A DNA stretch of 42,288 nt from Hyphomicrobiales bacterium. GTDB lineage: Bacteria; Pseudomonadota; Alphaproteobacteria; Rhizobiales; Beijerinckiaceae. Position 1 is the stretch's first letter. Each line of letters starts with the position of its first letter. The stretch spans positions 1-42,288 of the forward strand of contig JAFAHO010000007.1 in the NCBI GenBank assembly GCA_019237205.1, read 5' to 3'. Both the position numbers and the translations under genes were made by a program. A model generated the notes under the pieces. It saw only the letters and a list, made by a program, of their open reading frames with translations. It was not told where the DNA came from and did not search any database. Shown one piece after another: positions 16,226 through 25,625 of this stretch.

Positions 16226-18283
16226 TCACGAGAACACCGGCTCCATCCGCCGGAGCGTCTCCTCGGGCAGGTGACATTTGATCGTGTGGCCGTCCGCCAC
16301 CTCGCGGGCCGGCGGGACCTCGCGCTCGCACAAGTTTCCCGGAACCTGCGATTTGTGGCCGCAGCGCGTCTGGAACGGGCAGCCTTTTGGCGGCGACAGG
16401 GCTGACGGAATCTCGCCCTCGAGAACCACGTGGCGCTTTTTCACCTTCGCGTCGGCGATCGGAATCGCCGACAGGAGCGCCTCGGTATAGGGATGGAACG
16501 GCGGCGAGAAGATCTGCGCCGTCGCCCCCATCTCGACGATATGGCCGAGATACATCACGACAGTCCGGTCGGCGAGATAGCGCACCACTGAGAGATCGTG
16601 GCTGATGAAGACCATGGTCGTCTTCGATTCGCGCTGCAGATTCATCAGGAGCTCACTGATCGCTGCCTGAACCGAGACGTCGAGCGCGGACATCGGCTCA
16701 TCGGCGATGATCACGCGGGGGCGCCCGGCGAAGGCGCGCGCAACTCCGATGCGCTGTTTCTGTCCGCCCGACAATTGCCGCGGCGAACGGTGCGCGAAGG
16801 CGCGCGGCAGCTTCACAAGATCGAGAAGGCCGAGCATGGTCTCGCGCCGCTCGCCATCGTTTGCGCCGACCCGGAATCGCTCGAGCGTACGAATGATCTG
16901 CGACCCGACCGAATAGCTCGGGTTCAGCGTGTCGAACGGATTCTGAAAGATCATCTGGATCGAGGAGATCGTCCCGGTCGGGCGCCGTTCGATCGGCCGG
17001 TTCTGGATCGCCTCGTGATCGAATACGACAAGGCCCTCGGTCGCCGTCTCGAGCCCCAGCAGCACCTTGGCGAGCGTCGACTTGCCGCAGCCCGACTCGC
17101 CGACGATCGCGAGAACCTCGGCTTCCCTGGCGGAGAAGGAGACGTCCTCCACCGCTTTGACGGCGCGCCCTTCCTTGCCCGCGAAGATCGCGCTCGCCGC
17201 GACCCGATAGTGCTTCTTGAGTCTATCGACTTCGAGGACGTCCGGACCGATCTCGACCGGCTTGAACTGGTCGGCTTTCTCAGCCGAGGCCGACCAGTCG
17301 ATCGCCTCGACCCTGAGGCACCGGCTCATATGGCCTGCCCCTTCAGCGACCTCATGCATCGGCACATCGGCCCGATCGCAGACGCCTGCGACGAAATAGC
17401 CGCAACGGGGGCCGAAGTTGCACCCCTGCGGCCGCTCGTACGGCAGCGGCAACTGGCCTGGAATGGGAACGAGCGGATTGTCGTTCTTGTTCGTGCCCGG
17501 CAGCGGCATCGAGCGGAAGAGGCCCTGCGTATAGGGGTGGCGCACGGCCCCGAACACGTCCCTGACCCTGCCCGTCTCGACCGCCTCGCCCGAATACATC
17601 ACGGTGACGGAATCGCAGGTCTCGAGAATGAGCCCGAGATTGTGCGAGATGAAAAGCGAGGAGGCGCCCGATCGCGCCGTCAGGTCCTTGACCAGAGCGA
17701 CGATGCCCGCTTCGACGGTCACGTCGAGCGCCGTCGTCGGCTCATCGAGGATGAGGAGCCGCGGATTGGAAAGTAGCGCCATTGCGATGACGACCCGCTG
17801 CTGCTGGCCGCCCGAGAGCTGGTGCGGATAGGCGCGCATGATGCGGTCCGGGTCGGGCAGGCGCACGGCCTTGACGATGTCCAGCGCGCGCCTGTGCGCT
17901 TCCTCCTTCGACACCTTGTCGTGGATCAGCGGCACTTCCATCAGCTGCCGGCCAATCAGCATGGTCGGATTGAGCGAGGCCATCGGCTCCTGGTAGACCA
18001 TGGCGATCTTCGACCCGCGGATCGCCCTGAGCTCGGGGTCAGACAGCGAGGCCATGTCACGGCCTTCGAACCGGATCGAGCCGTTGGTGATCCGACCGAC
18101 GCCCGGCAGGTCGCGCATCACGGCTAGCGCAACCGTCGATTTGCCGCAGCCTGACTCGCCGACGAGGCCCATCGCCTGTCCGGGCATCACCTTGCAGGAG
18201 AAGTCCATCACCGCAGGGATTTCGCCGGCGCGGGTGAAGAACGAGATGCTCAGGCGGTCTATTTCCAGAACAGGCTCGGCCAT
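16226..18283 (-). CDS. Fused double ABC ATPase (DppD-DppF type), transporter 2
   Basis: This encodes 685 residues; the ATG at 18283 is chosen because GAGGACC, overlapping the preceding stop, lies just before it. There are two nucleotide-binding domains in one chain. The first has Walker A GESGCGKST (about 42-50), LSGGQQQR and LLILDEPTTALD. The second has GESGCGKST, LSGGQKQR and VIIADEPMSALD. Each is followed by an Oligo_HPN cysteine motif (GCNFGPRCGYF and GCPFQTRCGHK). Such fusions power YejABEF- and GsiABCD-type importers; this one is longer than YejF because of a linker of roughly 80 residues between the domains. It makes transporter 2 mechanistically the same as transporter 1 but differently built. 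Confidence 0.93.
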   Translation of the reverse strand: MAEPVLEIDRLSISFFTRAGEIPAVMDFSCKVMPGQAMGLVGESGCGKSTVALAVMRDLPGVGRITNGSIRFEGRDMASLSDPELRAIRGSKIAMVYQEPMASLNPTMLIGRQLMEVPLIHDKVSKEEAHRRALDIVKAVRLPDPDRIMRAYPHQLSGGQQQRVVIAMALLSNPRLLILDEPTTALDVTVEAGIVALVKDLTARSGASSLFISHNLGLILETCDSVTVMYSGEAVETGRVRDVFGAVRHPYTQGLFRSMPLPGTNKNDNPLVPIPGQLPLPYERPQGCNFGPRCGYFVAGVCDRADVPMHEVAEGAGHMSRCLRVEAIDWSASAEKADQFKPVEIGPDVLEVDRLKKHYRVAASAIFAGKEGRAVKAVEDVSFSAREAEVLAIVGESGCGKSTLAKVLLGLETATEGLVVFDHEAIQNRPIERRPTGTISSIQMIFQNPFDTLNPSYSVGSQIIRTLERFRVGANDGERRETMLGLLDLVKLPRAFAHRSPRQLSGGQKQRIGVARAFAGRPRVIIADEPMSALDVSVQAAISELLMNLQRESKTTMVFISHDLSVVRYLADRTVVMYLGHIVEMGATAQIFSPPFHPYTEALLSAIPIADAKVKKRHVVLEGEIPSALSPPKGCPFQTRCGHKSQVPGNLCEREVPPAREVADGHTIKCHLPEETLRRMEPVFS

Positions 18284-18293
18284 TTGCTGGTCC

Positions 18294-19445
18294 TCAATCG
18301 CGCAGAGACTGTTCGCGGATCGCATCGGCGAGCAGGTTCAGGCCAAGAACGAAGGACATCATCGCCAGCGCCGGCGGCAATGCCGGATGAACGAAGATGC
18401 GCATGAACCGGCTCGATTCTTTGATCATCGTTCCCCAATCGGGGCTCTCGGGCGGCATGCCGAGGCCGAAATATCCGAGCGCCCCAAGCAGGATCGTCGT
18501 GTAGCCGATGCGCAGACACGAATCGACGATGAGAGGCCCGCGCGCGTTCGGCAGGATTTCCCACAGCATGATGTACCACGGGGTTTCGCCGCGCGTCTGT
18601 GCGGCGAACACGTATTCGCGCGTCTTGATGTCCAAGGTCAGGCTTCGCACGATGCGGAAAATGCCGGGACCGGAGGCGAGCGCCACGGCGATGAAGATGT
18701 TCAGCGTGCTGGGGCTCACCCGCATGAGGCCGAACGGATCGGCGTCGAAGACGAAGGTGGCGAAGAGCCATGCGCCCGCGAGCAAAGTCGCAGCCAGCCG
18801 GATCGCGAGCTTCATCGGCTGGGCGCGGTAGCCCGCGACAAAGAAGACGCCGAAGAGGACGATCGGGAAGGCGAAGAAGATGGCGGCGAGCGTATAGGGG
18901 ATCGGCGTCTCGAGGATCCCCGGCGACACCAGGAGATAGAAGAGGAGGATGATCGGGAAGGCCAGCACCAGGTTGGCCAGGAACGACAGGACAGAGTCGA
19001 CCCGACGGCCGAAATAGCCGGCCGGAAGGCCGAGCGCGATCCCGACCGAGAGCGCGAGCAACGTCGCGAGCGGGGCGATGATGAGAACGATGCGCGCGCC
19101 CGCGATGACGCGGCTGAAGACGTCGCGCGCGAGTTTGTCGCCGCCGAAGAGATAGGGCAGCCCCGAATGCGGGTCGATCGCGCCTGGCAGCGCGTCCTTC
19201 ATCTCGGCGATCTGGCCGAGCGGATCGAAGAGCACGATCGCCCTGCCGAAAACCGCCGCGAACAGCCAGAATCCGACCAGGAACAGCCCGACGAAGCCCG
19301 TCGGGCTTTGCACCACGTGCCCGTAGAGCCCGAGCTTTTTCCGGAACGCGAGGCTCAGGCCGAGCACGATCGCTAGGCTCGCCCAGACCGGCATCAGCCG
19401 GACGAAGCTTTGGAGGACGATCTGGCCGGCGCTCAGAAACTGCAC
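18294..19445 (-). CDS. Dpp/Opp-type ABC transporter permease (DppC/YejE-like), transporter 2
   Basis: This encodes 383 residues, about 80 longer than an ordinary DppC. The extra part is N-terminal and includes an additional hydrophobic segment (PVWASLAIVLGLSLAF). The family part follows: a helix (GFVGLFLVGFWLFAAVFG), a periplasmic loop ending in PYLFGGDKLARDVFSR (equivalent to the GTDDxGRDVxSR motif), and the BPD_transp_1 domain with coupling region TREYVFAAQTRGETPW. The gene starts ten bases after the other permease gene ends. Start choice is uncertain; the long form is used because the extension is hydrophobic and plausible. Confidence 0.88.
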   Translation of the reverse strand: MQFLSAGQIVLQSFVRLMPVWASLAIVLGLSLAFRKKLGLYGHVVQSPTGFVGLFLVGFWLFAAVFGRAIVLFDPLGQIAEMKDALPGAIDPHSGLPYLFGGDKLARDVFSRVIAGARIVLIIAPLATLLALSVGIALGLPAGYFGRRVDSVLSFLANLVLAFPIILLFYLLVSPGILETPIPYTLAAIFFAFPIVLFGVFFVAGYRAQPMKLAIRLAATLLAGAWLFATFVFDADPFGLMRVSPSTLNIFIAVALASGPGIFRIVRSLTLDIKTREYVFAAQTRGETPWYIMLWEILPNARGPLIVDSCLRIGYTTILLGALGYFGLGMPPESPDWGTMIKESSRFMRIFVHPALPPALAMMSFVLGLNLLADAIREQSLRD

Positions 19446-19454
19446 GGAAGGCCT

Positions 19455-20492
19455 TCAGTGCACGCGGATGCGCGGATTGAGCCAGGCATAGCCGACGTCG
19501 GAGATGAGCTGGGTGGCGAGCACCAGCATCACCGATACGAGCGAGCAGGCGAGCAGAAGGTCGATGTCGTTGTTGCCGGCCGCATCGACGAGCGCCTGTC
19601 CGAAGCCCTGGTAGCGGAACATCACTTCGACGATGACGACCCCGGTCAGCAGCCACGGAAAGAGGAGCATGATCACCGTGAACGGCGCGATGAGGGCGTT
19701 GCGCAGCGCGTGCTTGAGCACGATCGAAGCGAAGCCCAGGCCCTTGAGACGCGCGGTGCGGATATACTGCGCGTTCATCACCTCGATCATCGAGGCGCGC
19801 GTCATCCGCGCGACGTAGCCCATGCCGTAGATCGAGACAGTGACCACAGGCAGGGTGAAGTTATAGAAGCTCAGATGCCCTTCGGTCGCCGCGGCGGCCG
19901 AGCCGTTGAGCCACCCAAGCCAGGTGGCGAAGATGATGGTCAGCACGACGCCGGACACATATTCCGGGGTCGAGGTGGTGGCGATCGAAATCACTGAGAG
20001 TGTCCGGTCGGTGCGCGATCCCTCGCGCATGCCCGAGATGACGCCGACTACGAGAGCGACGGGGATCATGAGCGCCATGACCCAGAACATCAGAATCCCG
20101 GTCGCTTCGAGCGCCGGTCCGAGCTTTTCGACGACCTTGACCTTGAACTTGGTCGAGCAGCCGAAATCGCCTTGAAGCACGCCGGAAAGCTTCGGCGTCG
20201 TCGGCTCGTCGCACCAGGAAAAGCGGGGGATCGCCGCGCCAGTCGCCGGATCGACGATAGGCTCTCTCGGCCAGACGCCGAGCCAGGTCGCATAGCGCGC
20301 GAAGAACGGCCGCCGGTAGCCGTTCTTCTTGAGCCAGCCTTCGAGCTCCTGGTCCGTGGCGTGCATCTCGGTCTGGCTGATCGCGAGCTTGCGCAGATTC
20401 GGCTGGAGATTGACCAGATAGAAGACGATGAGCGTCAGGCAGAGCATCGTCAGCAGCATTACGCCGAGCCGGCGAGCCAGAAACGAGGCCAT
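19455..20492 (-). CDS. Dpp/Opp-type ABC transporter permease (DppB/YejB-like), transporter 2
   Basis: This 345-residue membrane subunit begins MASFLARRLGVMLLTMLCLT, the DppB N-terminal helix. A long periplasmic segment of about 100 residues (YRRPFFARYATWLGVWPREP and beyond, including the cysteine-bearing RFSWCDEP and GDFGCS) is larger than in DppB and recalls YejB. The channel domain carries the coupling motif YIRTARLKGLGFASIVLKHA. It follows the binding-protein gene by 82 bases and partners with the extended DppC-like subunit. Confidence 0.9.
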   Translation of the reverse strand: MASFLARRLGVMLLTMLCLTLIVFYLVNLQPNLRKLAISQTEMHATDQELEGWLKKNGYRRPFFARYATWLGVWPREPIVDPATGAAIPRFSWCDEPTTPKLSGVLQGDFGCSTKFKVKVVEKLGPALEATGILMFWVMALMIPVALVVGVISGMREGSRTDRTLSVISIATTSTPEYVSGVVLTIIFATWLGWLNGSAAAATEGHLSFYNFTLPVVTVSIYGMGYVARMTRASMIEVMNAQYIRTARLKGLGFASIVLKHALRNALIAPFTVIMLLFPWLLTGVVIVEVMFRYQGFGQALVDAAGNNDIDLLLACSLVSVMLVLATQLISDVGYAWLNPRIRVH

Positions 20493-20574
20493 CGCTCAAT
20501 CTCCGCCGCGTCGATACGAAAAGCCGGCCGGGTCACGGCGGCCCGACCGGCGGTCATCGTGCGAAGGCCGCGCT

Positions 20575-22224
20575 TCAGGTGTCAAGCCAAGTGTCTTCGA
20601 AATAGGCCTCGTAGAGCGGGTGCATCCCGTAGTTCTTCACCTGCGGCGTGCGATGGTTGGCGAGGGTCAGCCAGTAGGGCTGGATGATGATGCCCGAGTC
20701 CTGCAGGATCTGCTCGAGATCTTTCATCAACACCTTGCGGTCCTTCGGATCGGGAGTCGCCAGCGCCTTCTCGAGCTTGGCGTCGAAGTCCGGATTCGAA
20801 TAGGCGGTCTCGTTCCAGGCTTCGCCCGTGCGATAGGCAAGCGCGAGCACCTGAACGCCGAGCGGACGCATGTTCCAGTCGGTCATCGAGAACGGATATT
20901 TCGTCCAGTCGTTCCAGAAGGTCGCGCCCGGCAGGACCGTCCGCTTCACTTTGAATCCGGCCTCGCGCAATTGGGCCGCGATGGAGTCGCCGGTATTTTT
21001 GTAATACTCCTCGTCGCTGGTGATGAGCTCGTGTTCGTGGTCGATCTGGCCGGCGTCGGTCATCAGCTTCTTCGCGCCCTCGAGATCGCGCGACTTCTTC
21101 GGCAGCGGGTAGTATTCGGGATGAATCGGCGAGACGTGGTGATTCTCCCCGACTGTGCCGCGCCCGTCGATGCCGAGCTTGAGGATGGTCGCATTGTCGA
21201 CCGCCATCTGCAGGGCGTTGCGCACGCGCTGATCGTCGTAGGGCTTCTGCTTGACGTTGCTGCGCGCCACGATCGTTGCGGACGTCTGGACATCGGAGCG
21301 CGTAAGGCCGGCCTTGTCCATGATCGCGACATAGGCCGCGTCGGTCTTCATCGTGCAGTTGAGCTCGTTCGATTCGAACGCGCTGACCCAGGCCTGGATG
21401 TCGGGGCCGTAATCGATGAACTCGACGCCGTCGAGATGGACCTCGCCGCCCCACCATTTGCCGTTGGTGCGCCGCTTGAAAACCGCTTTCTTGCCAACTT
21501 CGTGCGAGACGAGCTCGAACGGGCCGGTGCCGATCGGGTGCTTGATCAGATCCTTGCCGTCCTTGTCGAAATCGCGATGCACGACGAGGCCGGGGTAGTC
21601 GGAGATGCCCGGAATGATGGTGATGTCGGGCTTCAGGAGCTTGATCTTGACGGTGAAGTCGTCGACCTTGGAGACTGCGCCGTCGCGCGCTTTCTTGGTC
21701 GCCGGGTCGATGAGCGAGGCCATGCGCGAGGCCATCGAATTGCCTTCGACGCCCTGATCGCACCAGCGGTTGATATTGTAAATCACGTCGTCGGCGTTAA
21801 AGGCGTCGCCGTTGTTCCAGGTCGCGCCCTGGCGCACGTGGAGAGTATATTCGGTGGCGTCGGCGTTGACGTCCCATTTCTCGACCAGCATCGGCTTGAA
21901 GGTGAATTCGCGGGTGTAGCGCACCAGCGGCTCCAGGAACTGGCGCGCGACATTGCCCATCTCCGGCCAGTCGTAGGTGCGCGGGTCCTTCTGGTCCTTG
22001 ACGAACATGCCGCACTTGATGACGCCGCCGTTCTTGGGCGCATCCGCGAAGGCGGGCGTCGGAGCGGCGAGCCCGATCATCTCGTAGGCGGCGGCGGTCG
22101 AGGCGCCGAAGATGGTCGCGAGCGCGAGAAACTCGCGGCGGTCGATCGACCCTGCCCTCGCCTCGGCGGCCCAGGCCTTGAGGCTCTTCCGCCAGAACTC
22201 GTTTTTGAGCGTTTCTCTGATCAT
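20575..22224 (-). CDS. Family 5 solute-binding protein with Tat leader, transporter 2
   Basis: This 549-residue periplasmic receptor has near its N-terminus [17 protein letters not shown], a twin-arginine signal (Arg29-Arg30, FLA), followed by a hydrophobic stretch and a cleavage region near TPAFADA. Tat export is unusual but known for such receptors. The SBP_bac_5 fold is clear from [40 protein letters not shown] and the KHPIGTGPF block. It is the first gene of transporter 2 and lies 382 bases after the ATP-grasp gene, which leaves room for its own promoter. Confidence 0.92.
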   Translation of the reverse strand: MIRETLKNEFWRKSLKAWAAEARAGSIDRREFLALATIFGASTAAAYEMIGLAAPTPAFADAPKNGGVIKCGMFVKDQKDPRTYDWPEMGNVARQFLEPLVRYTREFTFKPMLVEKWDVNADATEYTLHVRQGATWNNGDAFNADDVIYNINRWCDQGVEGNSMASRMASLIDPATKKARDGAVSKVDDFTVKIKLLKPDITIIPGISDYPGLVVHRDFDKDGKDLIKHPIGTGPFELVSHEVGKKAVFKRRTNGKWWGGEVHLDGVEFIDYGPDIQAWVSAFESNELNCTMKTDAAYVAIMDKAGLTRSDVQTSATIVARSNVKQKPYDDQRVRNALQMAVDNATILKLGIDGRGTVGENHHVSPIHPEYYPLPKKSRDLEGAKKLMTDAGQIDHEHELITSDEEYYKNTGDSIAAQLREAGFKVKRTVLPGATFWNDWTKYPFSMTDWNMRPLGVQVLALAYRTGEAWNETAYSNPDFDAKLEKALATPDPKDRKVLMKDLEQILQDSGIIIQPYWLTLANHRTPQVKNYGMHPLYEAYFEDTWLDT

Positions 22225-22606
22225 GACGTTTTCTCCCTGTCATCCTTTTCAAACCGTCACGCGGCGCGCGCGACAGCGGGTTCTCATTGTCGGCGGTCTG
22301 CGCGCCCTCCGAATTGCGGAATGATGGCGATGTCCTGGCGAATTCGATCCGCTGCGGCGCCGAATACCCAGGCGCCCTTTTTGAGCCTTTGCCTCGCGTC
22401 GCGGCAATCTGATCGCATCATGGACACGCTTGTACACTCGTGGGCCGAACGCTATCGCGATTGCAAAAACCGTGCAACGGCCTCATCGCGACTTCGGCGG
22501 CAGGAGCGCCGGCGAAGCTTCGGCGAGTCATGGGGGTATCGCTCTTTCGGATGCCCAACCTCGTCCCCGTCAGTCGCCTCCTGATGCGCCGATCTCCCTG
22601 GCTGCG
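22225..22606. other. Gap between ATP-grasp gene and transporter 2
   Basis: These 382 bases hold no gene I can support; the only open frames are arginine-rich shadows. Both flanking genes point leftward, so this is the likely promoter region of transporter 2. I could not pick out a convincing -35/-10 pair or a terminator. Confidence 0.5.
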
Positions 22607-23737
22607 CTACGCCTCCTCCATCGCGCGTCGTCGCGCGAAGGCGAGCCGCATTGCTTTCGCGAGCGCAGCGCCGAGCGTCACGCCGCGCCGGGCGAGATAG
22701 TTCTGGAAATCGTAGATGGTGACGGCCGGGCAGACTTCGAATTCGAAAAAGGCAGGCCGGCCCTCCGCGTCGATGCGAAAATCGATCGAGAAGCAGTCGC
22801 GCAAACCCACAAGGCGAGCCAGCCGCGCAGAAAAATCGATGATCCCGGCGAGCGCGCGCTGCGAGCGTTTGTCCTTCGCCTCGCGCAGATCGGCCATGCC
22901 TGGGACGAAAGCGGCTCGATGTTCGAGGCCGAACTCGCCACGCGCGCCCGCAGTGTCCTTCGCGCCCGAAAGCGTTTCGTTGTCCTTCATCGTGAGATAG
23001 GCGCCGCCGGTCTCGCTCGCCGGATTCTTGACAATGCGCTCGACGCCGAGCTGATCGGCGAAATCGCCTCCGAGCTCCATGAAGCTCACGCGCACGTCGT
23101 CGCCTTCGACAAAGGGCTGGATCAGAGCCCGGTCGCGATAGCGCTCCTCGATGCGTCTTGCGCCCTCCTTCGCTTCAGCGAGGTCCCGGCAGAGGCTGTC
23201 AGCGAAGATGCCGATCTTGCCGCCGAGCGTGTTGGGCTTGACGAACTGCCGGCCCGGGGCGCTCGGCCAACGCCCCAGCGCCGCGATCTCGCTCCCGCCC
23301 TCGATGAGGAGCGTCGGCGGGATGGCGAGGCCGGAGGCGGCAGCGAGCGCGAGGCACGCGAACTTGTCTTGGGCCAGATGGGCCGCCATCGAAGGACTGC
23401 CGAAACGCGCGAAGCCTTCGAGCCTCGCGAGCGCGGGGACCGACGACCCGCGATAGAATCGCAGGCCGTCAGTCAGCGCCCAGACGATGGTTTCGTCGCG
23501 ACGCGGCGCGAGATCCCGCAATCGCAGCGAAAGCTCGTCGAGTGGCGTGAACTGGGCTTTGATCCCGTCCCCGCCGAGCGCGGCCGCGATCTCGTCCATG
23601 AACCCCAGAAGATCGGTCGACTGGGCGAGATAGACTGCAATTTCCCGCGCGACGTCCGGGGCGTAGCCGAAGGCGATGAGGCGTCGTCTCGCCGCCTCCT
23701 CGCTTTCATAGGCGATCACCGCTGTCGCGAGCGGCAT
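22607..23737 (-). CDS. ATP-grasp ligase (D-Ala-D-Ala ligase-like)
   Basis: This encodes 376 residues. The C-terminal two thirds show ATP-grasp features: the lysine/glycine-rich loop QFVKPNTLGGKIGIF, corresponding to the Ddl 'KP...GSS.G' loop; RALIQPFVEGDDVRVSFME; and the metal-binding strand CFSIDFRIDAEGRPAFFEFE. In this last strand the usual Glu-x-Asn-x-x-Pro is replaced by FEFEVCPAV. Such enzymes join a carboxylate to an amine through an acyl-phosphate. The gene starts four bases after the MttB-family stop codon, so the two are almost surely cotranscribed and functionally linked. It is not a housekeeping Ddl, since no cell-wall genes are near. Substrate unknown. Confidence 0.82.
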   Translation of the reverse strand: MPLATAVIAYESEEAARRRLIAFGYAPDVAREIAVYLAQSTDLLGFMDEIAAALGGDGIKAQFTPLDELSLRLRDLAPRRDETIVWALTDGLRFYRGSSVPALARLEGFARFGSPSMAAHLAQDKFACLALAAASGLAIPPTLLIEGGSEIAALGRWPSAPGRQFVKPNTLGGKIGIFADSLCRDLAEAKEGARRIEERYRDRALIQPFVEGDDVRVSFMELGGDFADQLGVERIVKNPASETGGAYLTMKDNETLSGAKDTAGARGEFGLEHRAAFVPGMADLREAKDKRSQRALAGIIDFSARLARLVGLRDCFSIDFRIDAEGRPAFFEFEVCPAVTIYDFQNYLARRGVTLGAALAKAMRLAFARRRAMEEA

Positions 23738-23741
23738 CGGG

Positions 23742-25286
23742 CTAGTGCCATTGGTCTGGCCGCTCCGCCTTGCGGCGGCTGACGAAATCGGCGAGCTCTT
23801 CGTCCACGGCCGGCTCGAGCTTCGGCTGCTCGTACTCGGCGATGAGACGTTTGCAGCGCTCCGAGGCGCGCTCGCGCACGTCCTTCATCCCCTCGTCGCG
23901 CCATTGTTCGAAGGAATTGTTATCGGAGACCGCGCTCTCCCAGAACGCGGTCTCGTAATTGGCGAGCGTATGGGCGGCGCCGAAGAAATGCTTGCCAGGG
24001 CCAACTTCGCGGAATGCGTCGAGCGCAAACGCGTTGTCGTCGAGCGGAAGGCCGCGCATCCACACATGCAGCGCGGCGCAGAAGTCGGCGTCCATAACGA
24101 ACTTCTCGTAGCCCATGGTGAGTCCGCCTTCGAGCCATCCGGCGGAATGCAGGATGAAATTCGCCCCGCACTGGATCGCCGCCAGCATGGACATCGTGCT
24201 CTCCTGCATCGCCTGCCCGTCGGGGATCTTCGAGGCGGTGAACGCGCCTGAGCATCGGAGCGGAAGCTTGAGGCGGCGCGCGAGCTGCCCGATGACGAGG
24301 GAGCCGAGCGCCGGTTCAGGCGTGCCGAACGTCGGAGAGCCGGAGCGGAGCGCGGTCGAAGACAGGAAGTTGCCGAAGATGACCGGGGCGCCCGGCCGTT
24401 CGAGCTGGGTCAGCGCGCAGCCGGCCATCGTCTCAGCGAGCGCCTGGGCGATCGCGCCGGCGCTCGTCACCGGACCCATGGCGCCGCCGAGAATGAACGG
24501 CACGACGACCGCGCACTGGTTCGCCCGGGCGTAGGCGCGAAGGGCTTTGCTCATCGTTCCGTCGAACACGAGCGGCGAATTGGCGTTGATGTTGCCCATA
24601 ATGACGCAATTCGCGTCGACGAAAGCGCGCCCGAAGGCGATCCGCGCCATCGCGATTGAATCCTCGGCGCGCTCCTCGGCCGTCACCGAGCCCATGAACG
24701 GCTTGTCGGAGAACCTCAGATGCACCGCGACCATGTCGAGATGGCGCTTGTTGACCGGGATGTCGACCGGCTCGCAGACGGTCCCGCCCGAATGATGGAG
24801 CCACGGAATGGCGTAAGCGAGCTTCACGAAAGTCTCGAAATCGGCGAGCGTTCCGTAGCGCCGTCCGCCCGCGAGGTCCTGCACAAACGGTGAGCCGTAA
24901 GCGGGCGCGAAGACCACGGCGTCGCCGCCGATCGTAAGCGAGCGCTCGGGGTTGCGCGCATGCTGGACGAAGGCGCCTGGCGCGGATTTCAGAATGGATC
25001 GCAGGAGTCCGGCGGGGAAGCGCACTCGCTCGCCCTGAACGTCGGCGCCCGCTTCGCGCCAGAGATTCAGCGCGTCTTCGTCGCCGCGGAAGTCCATTCC
25101 AACCTCCTCGAGGATCAGGTCGGCCGCCGCCTCGATGCGCGCGAGCCCTTCCTCGCCGAAGAGTTCGTAAGTTGGGATCTTCCGCTCGACGCCGGCGATT
25201 ACGGCATGGACCCGCTGGGCTTCGCGTTGCCGCCTTGCTCGGATTCCGCGCTCGCGCTGCGGCGTCGTCGAAGCTGCGTCGCTCAT
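23742..25286 (-). CDS. MttB-superfamily methyltransferase (non-pyrrolysine)
   Basis: This encodes 514 residues; GGAG lies eight bases before the ATG. MttB-type TIM-barrel enzymes transfer a methyl group from a methylated or quaternary amine (trimethylamine, glycine betaine, proline betaine, carnitine and similar) to a corrinoid protein. The family blocks are clear: VCEPVDIPVNKRHLDMVAVH, IMGNINANSPLVFDGTM, GGAMGPVTSAGAIAQALAE and NFILHSAGWLEGGLTMGYEK. The frame has no internal amber codon, so it belongs to the non-pyrrolysine branch, where betaine-type substrates are the known ones. No corrinoid protein, RamA-like activator or methyl acceptor enzyme lies in the window. It is the first gene of the minus-strand block and divergent from mtnA. 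Confidence 0.9.
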   Translation of the reverse strand: MSDAASTTPQRERGIRARRQREAQRVHAVIAGVERKIPTYELFGEEGLARIEAAADLILEEVGMDFRGDEDALNLWREAGADVQGERVRFPAGLLRSILKSAPGAFVQHARNPERSLTIGGDAVVFAPAYGSPFVQDLAGGRRYGTLADFETFVKLAYAIPWLHHSGGTVCEPVDIPVNKRHLDMVAVHLRFSDKPFMGSVTAEERAEDSIAMARIAFGRAFVDANCVIMGNINANSPLVFDGTMSKALRAYARANQCAVVVPFILGGAMGPVTSAGAIAQALAETMAGCALTQLERPGAPVIFGNFLSSTALRSGSPTFGTPEPALGSLVIGQLARRLKLPLRCSGAFTASKIPDGQAMQESTMSMLAAIQCGANFILHSAGWLEGGLTMGYEKFVMDADFCAALHVWMRGLPLDDNAFALDAFREVGPGKHFFGAAHTLANYETAFWESAVSDNNSFEQWRDEGMKDVRERASERCKRLIAEYEQPKLEPAVDEELADFVSRRKAERPDQWH

Positions 25287-25625
25287 ACCGGGCTCCGTCT
25301 TTTCAGCGAAGGGGGGATTCTACGACGCCGGCCGGGAAAGGTCATGCCCGGATATAGGCCGCCCGTCCACCACAGCGGCGCCTCGAGCGGAATCTTGACG
25401 GGGGTGGCGCTGATCCTGGCGATCTTCAATTCGCCCGCCCGCGCTTGCGCTTCAAGGACACCTTTGTCAGTCGAGAGGATAGGGTCGCCTGCGCGCCTGC
25501 AAAAAGTCCATTATTTAGATGCACCCGACTGAATTCGACGTGTCCGATTGCGCGAGGATGCCCGCCCCACTAAGGGTGCCGCCGGCAGGCGTTCCGCGCC
25601 ATGCGAAACTGTGAGGAGATGGGGC
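25287..25625. other. Divergent intergenic region between mttB-like gene and mtnA
   Basis: These 339 bases separate two divergently read genes and should hold both promoters. No gene is supported. Part of it (around 25500-25560) is A/T-richer than the surroundings. I looked for SAM-, SAH- and cobalamin-riboswitch patterns and did not recognise one. The GAGGAG box at 25613-25618 belongs to mtnA. Confidence 0.5.

Noticed and set aside
20428..22584. A 718-codon open frame on the plus strand
   Set aside because: It is the mirror of the transporter 2 receptor gene, which has a Tat leader and clear family blocks; the plus frame has none.
25287..25625. Possible SAM, SAH or cobalamin riboswitch between mttB-like and mtnA genes
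   Set aside because: I could not match the conserved cores of these classes on either strand; a covariance-model search would decide.
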